Assembly (NCBI GenBank): GCA_002354055.1
Contig: DEKW01000001.1
Span: 1-59,726, forward strand
DNA from: Bacteroidales bacterium UBA2712
Lineage (GTDB): Bacteria; Bacteroidota; Bacteroidia; Bacteroidales; Paludibacteraceae
DNA: 59,726 bases
Direction of reading: 5' to 3'
The position numbers were made by a program, and so were the translations under genes. Positions 57,964 to 59,726 of this stretch are shown here, piece after piece; the first letter of the stretch is position 1; each line of letters starts with the position of its first letter. Under the pieces are notes generated by a model. The model did not search any database. It saw only the letters and a program-made list of their open reading frames with translations, and was not told the origin of the DNA.

Positions 57964-59568
57964 TTAAAGTTGCGGACCTGCTGCAACGAGTGCCTTGCCT
58001 GCTTCGTTCGACGTGTATTTATCAAAGTTCTTAATGAAGCGAGCTGCGAGGTCTTTTGCTTTCTCCTCCCACTGAGCAGCGTCAGCATAGGTGTCACGCG
58101 GATCGAGGATAGCAGGATCTACACCCGGAAGTGCGGTCGGTACCTCGAAGTTGAAATACGGGATCTTCTTCGTCGGAGCGTTCAGGATGTCGCCACCGAG
58201 AATAGCGTCGATGATACCACGGGTGTCGCGGATCGAGATACGCTTGCCGGTTCCGTTCCAACCGGTATTAACGAGATATGCTTTCGCACCGGATTTCTCC
58301 ATTTTCTTCACGAGTTCCTCAGCATATTTGGTCGGGTGGAGCTCCAGGAATGCCTGGCCGAAGCAAGCCGAGAAAGTCGGGGTCGGCTCGGTGATACCAC
58401 GCTCGGTACCTGCCAACTTAGCGGTGAAGCCGCTCAGGAAGTAGTATTTCGTCTGCTCCGGAGTAAGGATAGAAACAGGAGGCAGTACGCCGAATGCGTC
58501 AGCAGAGAGGAAGATCACGTTCTTTGCTGCAGGACCTGCAGAGATCGGACGAACAATCTTCTCGATGTGGTTGATCGGATAGGAAACACGGGTGTTCTCG
58601 GTAACGCTCTTGTCTGCGAAATCGATCTTGCCGTTCTCGTCAACCGTTACGTTCTCAAGAAGTGCGTTGCGCTTGATAGCGTTGTAGATGTCCGGCTCGC
58701 TCTCTTTGTCGAGGTTGATTACCTTTGCATAGCAACCGCCTTCGAGGTTGAATACGCCTTCGTCATCCCATCCGTGCTCGTCGTCACCGATCAACAGACG
58801 TTTCGGGTCAGTACTCAGAGTGGTCTTACCGGTTCCCGACAGACCGAAGAAGATTGCGGTGTTCTTGCCCTCCATATCGGTGTTAGCCGAGCAGTGCATC
58901 GAAGCGATGCCACGGAGCGGCAGGTAGTAGTTCTGCATCGAGAACATACCTTTCTTCATCTCACCGCCATACCAGGTGTTGATGATCACCTGCTCACGGC
59001 TCGTGGTGTTGAATGCTACACAGGTCTCGCTGTTCAGACCGAGCTCTTTGTAGTTCTCTACTTTGGCTTTCGAAGCGTTGTAGATCACGAAGTTCGGCTC
59101 GAAGTTCTCCAACTCTTCTGCGGTCGGCTGGATGAACATGTTCTTAACGAAGTGAGCCTGCCATGCTACCTCAACGATGAAGCGAACAGCCAGACGGGTC
59201 TCTTTGTTTGCGCCGCAGAAAGCGTCCACTACATAGAGGTTCTTGTTGCTCAACTCCTTGATAGCCAGCTCTTTCACCTTTGCCCAAACGTCCTCAGACA
59301 TCGGGTGGTTGTCGTTCTTATAACCCTCAGAGGTCCACCAAACGTTGTTGTGGCTCTGAGCGTCATCAACGATGTATTTGTCTTTAGGAGAACGACCGGT
59401 ATAAATACCTGTCATTACGTTTACTGCGCCGAGCTCGGTCTCCTGACCTTTGTCATAACCGGTCAACTCAGGCTTGGTCTCCTCTGCAAAGAGGTACTCG
59501 TAAGAAGGGTTGTGTGCAATTACGGTTGCGCCCTTGATACCATACTTGGTTAAATCTAACTCTTTCAT
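57964..59568 (-). CDS. pckA: Phosphoenolpyruvate carboxykinase (ATP)
   Basis: The 534-residue enzyme converts oxaloacetate and ATP to PEP, or fixes CO2 in the reverse direction in many anaerobic Bacteroidales that make succinate. Motifs seen are GRSPKDKYIV, the kinase-1 P-loop GLSGTGKTTLS, kinase-2 LIGDDEHGWDDEGVFN and the metal-binding NTWYGGEMKKG. Codon usage is strongly biased, consistent with high expression. Promoter not visible within the window. Confidence 0.97.
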   Translation of the reverse strand: MKELDLTKYGIKGATVIAHNPSYEYLFAEETKPELTGYDKGQETELGAVNVMTGIYTGRSPKDKYIVDDAQSHNNVWWTSEGYKNDNHPMSEDVWAKVKELAIKELSNKNLYVVDAFCGANKETRLAVRFIVEVAWQAHFVKNMFIQPTAEELENFEPNFVIYNASKAKVENYKELGLNSETCVAFNTTSREQVIINTWYGGEMKKGMFSMQNYYLPLRGIASMHCSANTDMEGKNTAIFFGLSGTGKTTLSTDPKRLLIGDDEHGWDDEGVFNLEGGCYAKVINLDKESEPDIYNAIKRNALLENVTVDENGKIDFADKSVTENTRVSYPINHIEKIVRPISAGPAAKNVIFLSADAFGVLPPVSILTPEQTKYYFLSGFTAKLAGTERGITEPTPTFSACFGQAFLELHPTKYAEELVKKMEKSGAKAYLVNTGWNGTGKRISIRDTRGIIDAILGGDILNAPTKKIPYFNFEVPTALPGVDPAILDPRDTYADAAQWEEKAKDLAARFIKNFDKYTSNEAGKALVAAGPQL

Positions 59569-59639
59569 TTGTTTTTTAATTATTAATTTTTGATGTTTTT
59601 TATTTCTGTTTGAGTTCTATCATTCTCTTTTGGTGATCT

Positions 59640-59726
59640 GTTTATTTCGCTTTCCTCCTTCGCGCTTTCTCTTTTCCCCACTCGCGCATTCTATCTTTTT
59701 CACTCGCGCTTTCTGTCTGTTTTTCG
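59640..59726. repeat. Imperfect repeat CACTCGCGC...TTT upstream of pckA
   Basis: CACTCGCGCATTCTATC and CACTCGCGCTTTCTGTC are spaced 22 bp apart, with a third related copy (CTTCGCGCTTTCTCTTTT) before them. The tract runs to the window edge. No gene lies in 59569-59726. Confidence 0.6.

Overview
This window is a chromosomal segment of a Bacteroidales bacterium (phylum Bacteroidota), probably gut- or host-associated. The assignment rests on several signals. Promoters follow the Bacteroidota pattern TTTG-N19/20-TAnnTTTG in nearly every upstream region. SecD and SecF are fused. There is a PorX regulator of the type IX secretion system, a GT3 glycogen synthase, an archaeal-type ProRS, a TPP-riboswitch-controlled TonB receptor, and lineage-typical families such as DUF4270, DUF4293 and DUF4294. 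No rRNA, tRNA, CRISPR array, prophage or transposase was seen. The gene content is mainly housekeeping.

Layout: 1-564 is gene-free and rich in hairpins, leading to gapA. 1811-3880 holds feoB (degenerate G domain) and a small HMA-domain protein. 3943-7272 holds a possible small ORF behind a 22-bp tandem repeat, a large secreted protein with a 45-residue companion peptide, and a 61-residue ORF. 7560-12255 is a MATE-pepD-TPR/AraC-regulator operon, divergent from a small outer-membrane protein. 13201-19018 is a five-gene operon: pRiA4b-ORF3-like protein, miaA, PKD lipoprotein, GT3 glycogen synthase, C69 peptidase. It is divergent from the TPP-controlled TonB receptor, which is followed by porX and an EEP-family nuclease. 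Next come a rhomboid protease, HU, adk-obg-ClC, then PASTA-rluD divergent from a tiny Cys-rich lipoprotein. The CNNM protein-smpB-gpmI cluster follows, then ileS-lipoprotein-AsmA-M3 peptidase-membrane protein. After this are mrp-MATE-DUF4293, DUF4294, proS, pdxB and panC, then a GT5-like protein with a DUF4270 lipoprotein, and finally pckA-secDF-clpX.

The most unusual property is a set of short direct-repeat tracts scattered through the window. Units are 7, 9, 11, 15, about 16-20, 18 and 22 bp. They lie both between genes and in frame inside conserved housekeeping genes (pepD twice, ileS three times, glycogen synthase, rluD, C69 peptidase, AsmA, CNNM C-terminus). Three families recur at unrelated loci: family A (CTGACAGACCGC plus a variable mini-palindrome, five loci), family B (15 bp encoding MVNDQ, four loci) and family C (11 bp, TTGACCGTCGG, three loci). 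Such dispersal cannot be explained by local slippage alone. In families A and an 18-bp family, the palindromic core differs between units while staying self-complementary. I regard these tracts as the best candidate for a previously undescribed element system. No enzyme responsible is visible in the window.
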